Both the position numbers and the translations under genes were made by a program. A stretch of DNA of 7,582 nucleotides from positions 1 through 7,582 of the forward strand of contig CALKAH010000210.1 of the NCBI GenBank assembly GCA_937983315.1, given 5' to 3'. Shown piece after piece: positions 6,332-7,582 of the stretch (its first letter is position 1; the number at the start of each line of letters is the position of its first letter). Source of the stretch: an uncultured Acholeplasmataceae bacterium. GTDB lineage: Bacteria; Bacillota_I; Bacilli_A; Acholeplasmatales; Acholeplasmataceae. The notes under the pieces are model-generated. The model was not told the origin of the DNA, searched no databases, and saw nothing but the letters and a program-made list of their open reading frames with translations.

Positions 6332-6965
6332 GTTTTTCTCCTAAACTGATGAGGTAAAGTGAAGCTTTTTCGTGAATAAGTACCGAGAGAATCATCGGTA
6401 GTGATAATCCCGCAAAGACCATGATCAGTGATGTGAATGGTGTAAGCATCAAGGCAAAGGGGATAAGATGGATGACAAATAAAACAAGAGTTCTTAAAAA
6501 ATATTTACCCGATAATGCGAAAGCTAACTTCATCATTAACGTTAAATTCAGTTGTGGGTAAATGTTAACAATCGGAAGGGTATAAAGTGTGATCACTAAT
6601 GCGACAAAGAGAAATGCAAAGGTGATGTAATACCCCATTTGATAAAACAAATTCTCGTTTTCTCTTAAAATATCGACATAATAAGTCACATTGAAGTATC
6701 CAATTAATAAGACAACAATCAAAATGATCCCAATTTGTAATTTTCTCATGAAATCCGTCTTGAAAAAGAGAAAATAGGTTTTAAATAACTTCGTTTCATT
6801 CTTATGCTTGTATTCATAAAGAAGTTTATATCCCGCAGCAAGCGATGGAAAAAGTGTGATCAGTGGGATTGATGTGAGGATCATGAGTACGTTAATCATG
6901 ATGATTCTAATCACCCAGTCAGCAATCGTATTGATTTTTTGATAGAACGATTTTTCGTAGTTCAT
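6324..6965 (-). CDS. YesL/DUF624 family membrane protein
   Basis: This is a 213-residue integral membrane protein with about five hydrophobic segments (roughly 17-45, 77-97, 110-131, 155-174, 177-197). A short charged stretch (about 51-62) and FFKTDF lie between the first two. Length, topology and the PSLAAGYKLLYEY region after the first segment fit the YesL/DUF624 family, which is commonly found beside carbohydrate ABC-transporter genes in Firmicutes. Its biochemical role is not established; an accessory part in uptake is the usual inference. A GAGGT Shine-Dalgarno (6970-6974), 4 nt from the ATG, supports the start. It begins 17 nt after the permease stop and overlaps namZ by 8 nt, so it is inside the salvage operon. 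Confidence 0.8.
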   Translation of the reverse strand: MNYEKSFYQKINTIADWVIRIIMINVLMILTSIPLITLFPSLAAGYKLLYEYKHKNETKLFKTYFLFFKTDFMRKLQIGIILIVVLLIGYFNVTYYVDILRENENLFYQMGYYITFAFLFVALVITLYTLPIVNIYPQLNLTLMMKLAFALSGKYFLRTLVLFVIHLIPFALMLTPFTSLIMVFAGLSLPMILSVLIHEKASLYLISLGEKHD

Positions 6966-6982
6966 GAATACCTCACATCAGG

Positions 6983-7582
6983 TTAACCGACAATACCGGT
7001 TCTTTCAATCGATTCAACAAAGCCTTTTTGAACAAATAAATACATGAATAATAGGGGTAACATCATCAATAATGCTGAAACATTACTGATCAATGCTAAG
7101 AACAACGGATTTTCCCAAATATCTTGACCAACAAGATTGAGTGCTCCTGCATAGAAGAGTGCAGCATATACGTTTTCTGCAGCATTGATGAGCCGCATCG
7201 TAAGTAACGGGAAACTTGCTGTTGACACTTCAAAGATTTTGACAAAGTATGCATCATTCCATTGCCACACAAATGCGAATAATCCAACGGTGACCATTGC
7301 ACCTCGTGCATTGGGTAACATCACATTCCAGAATGTACGGAATACGGATGCTCCATCAATCATGGCAGATTCTTCTAATTCTTTTGGCAATCCTCTAAAG
7401 AATTGACGGAAGATGTAGATAAAGATACCTGAACGGATGCCCATACCAAGTCCACTCATTAAGTAGATCGCGCCTTCTTTACCAATCAACTTCAAGTCTC
7501 TAAAATAAAGGTATTGTGCAAGAGATAATGCTTGTGGTGGAATCACAATGGTCAAAATGACCAAGATGAAGAGAATGTTACT
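6983..7582 (-). CDS. Carbohydrate ABC-transporter permease, MalG/UgpE type, 5' end missing
   Basis: The reading frame is open to the window edge, so the N-terminal part is missing; 199 residues are present. The core motif is the EAA loop, EESAMIDGA followed by FRTFWNVMLP (about 7313-7375), which docks the ATPase subunit. Several membrane segments and the C-terminal FVQKGFVESIERTGIVG are typical of the second permease of CUT1-type sugar importers. A TTG at 7562-7564 could be mistaken for a start, but it lies inside a hydrophobic helix with coding sequence continuing upstream, so it is not one. As the first visible gene of the operon it suggests that the substrate is a peptidoglycan-derived saccharide. 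The partner permease, binding protein and ATPase would be farther right or elsewhere. Confidence 0.93.
   Translation of the reverse strand, partial: SNILFILVILTIVIPPQALSLAQYLYFRDLKLIGKEGAIYLMSGLGMGIRSGIFIYIFRQFFRGLPKELEESAMIDGASVFRTFWNVMLPNARGAMVTVGLFAFVWQWNDAYFVKIFEVSTASFPLLTMRLINAAENVYAALFYAGALNLVGQDIWENPLFLALISNVSALLMMLPLLFMYLFVQKGFVESIERTGIVG

Noticed and set aside
7562..7564. TTG as start codon of the ABC permease
   Set aside because: The frame continues upstream to the window edge with hydrophobic residues, and permeases of this type need further N-terminal membrane segments.

Overview
The window is a piece of a low-GC Gram-positive-type genome (Firmicutes/Bacillota or a standard-code Mollicutes relative such as Acholeplasma, Izemoplasma or Erysipelotrichia; this placement is a guess from base composition and gene style only). 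Every gene I can support lies on the minus strand, so transcription runs from high to low coordinates. Every tryptophan codon I checked is TGG and namZ ends in TGA, which points to the standard genetic code. The first 45 bases are not biological: they match the Illumina TruSeq universal adapter, left on a contig end.

Positions 1086-7582 hold one tightly packed operon for import and salvage of peptidoglycan amino sugars. In transcription order it encodes a carbohydrate ABC-transporter permease (its start lies beyond the right edge), a YesL/DUF624 membrane protein, a NamZ-type exo-N-acetylmuramidase (DUF1343, GH171), a NagZ-type GH3 beta-N-acetylglucosaminidase, a BadF/BadG-family amino-sugar kinase (MurK-like), the MurNAc-6-phosphate etherase MurQ and the glucosamine-6-phosphate deaminase NagB. 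Four of the six junctions overlap by 7-11 nt; the other two gaps are 4 and 17 nt. Neither glycosidase shows a signal peptide. The predicted route is uptake of GlcNAc/MurNAc saccharides by the ABC system, cleavage in the cytoplasm by NamZ and NagZ, phosphorylation by the kinase, lactate ether cleavage by MurQ, and entry into glycolysis through NagB. The deacetylase NagA, a regulator, the transporter ATPase and the binding protein are not in the window.

Positions 302-1051 carry a separate transcription unit with its own promoter (TTGACA box, 17-nt spacer) and terminator. It encodes an apparently disordered, highly charged protein with 13 KPY motifs spaced 9-12 residues apart. I do not recognise its family.

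Positions 81-294 carry what looks like an independent small RNA gene: a -10 box, a transcript of about 180 nt whose ends pair in a 19-bp stem, and a Rho-independent terminator. The layout resembles 6S RNA, but I cannot assign a family. At the extreme left, a further -10 box and a strong Shine-Dalgarno sequence mark the start of another minus-strand gene, cut off where the adapter begins. The small RNA and the KPY-repeat protein are the least explained parts of the window; the operon genes belong to known families, but the cytoplasmic arrangement is notable.
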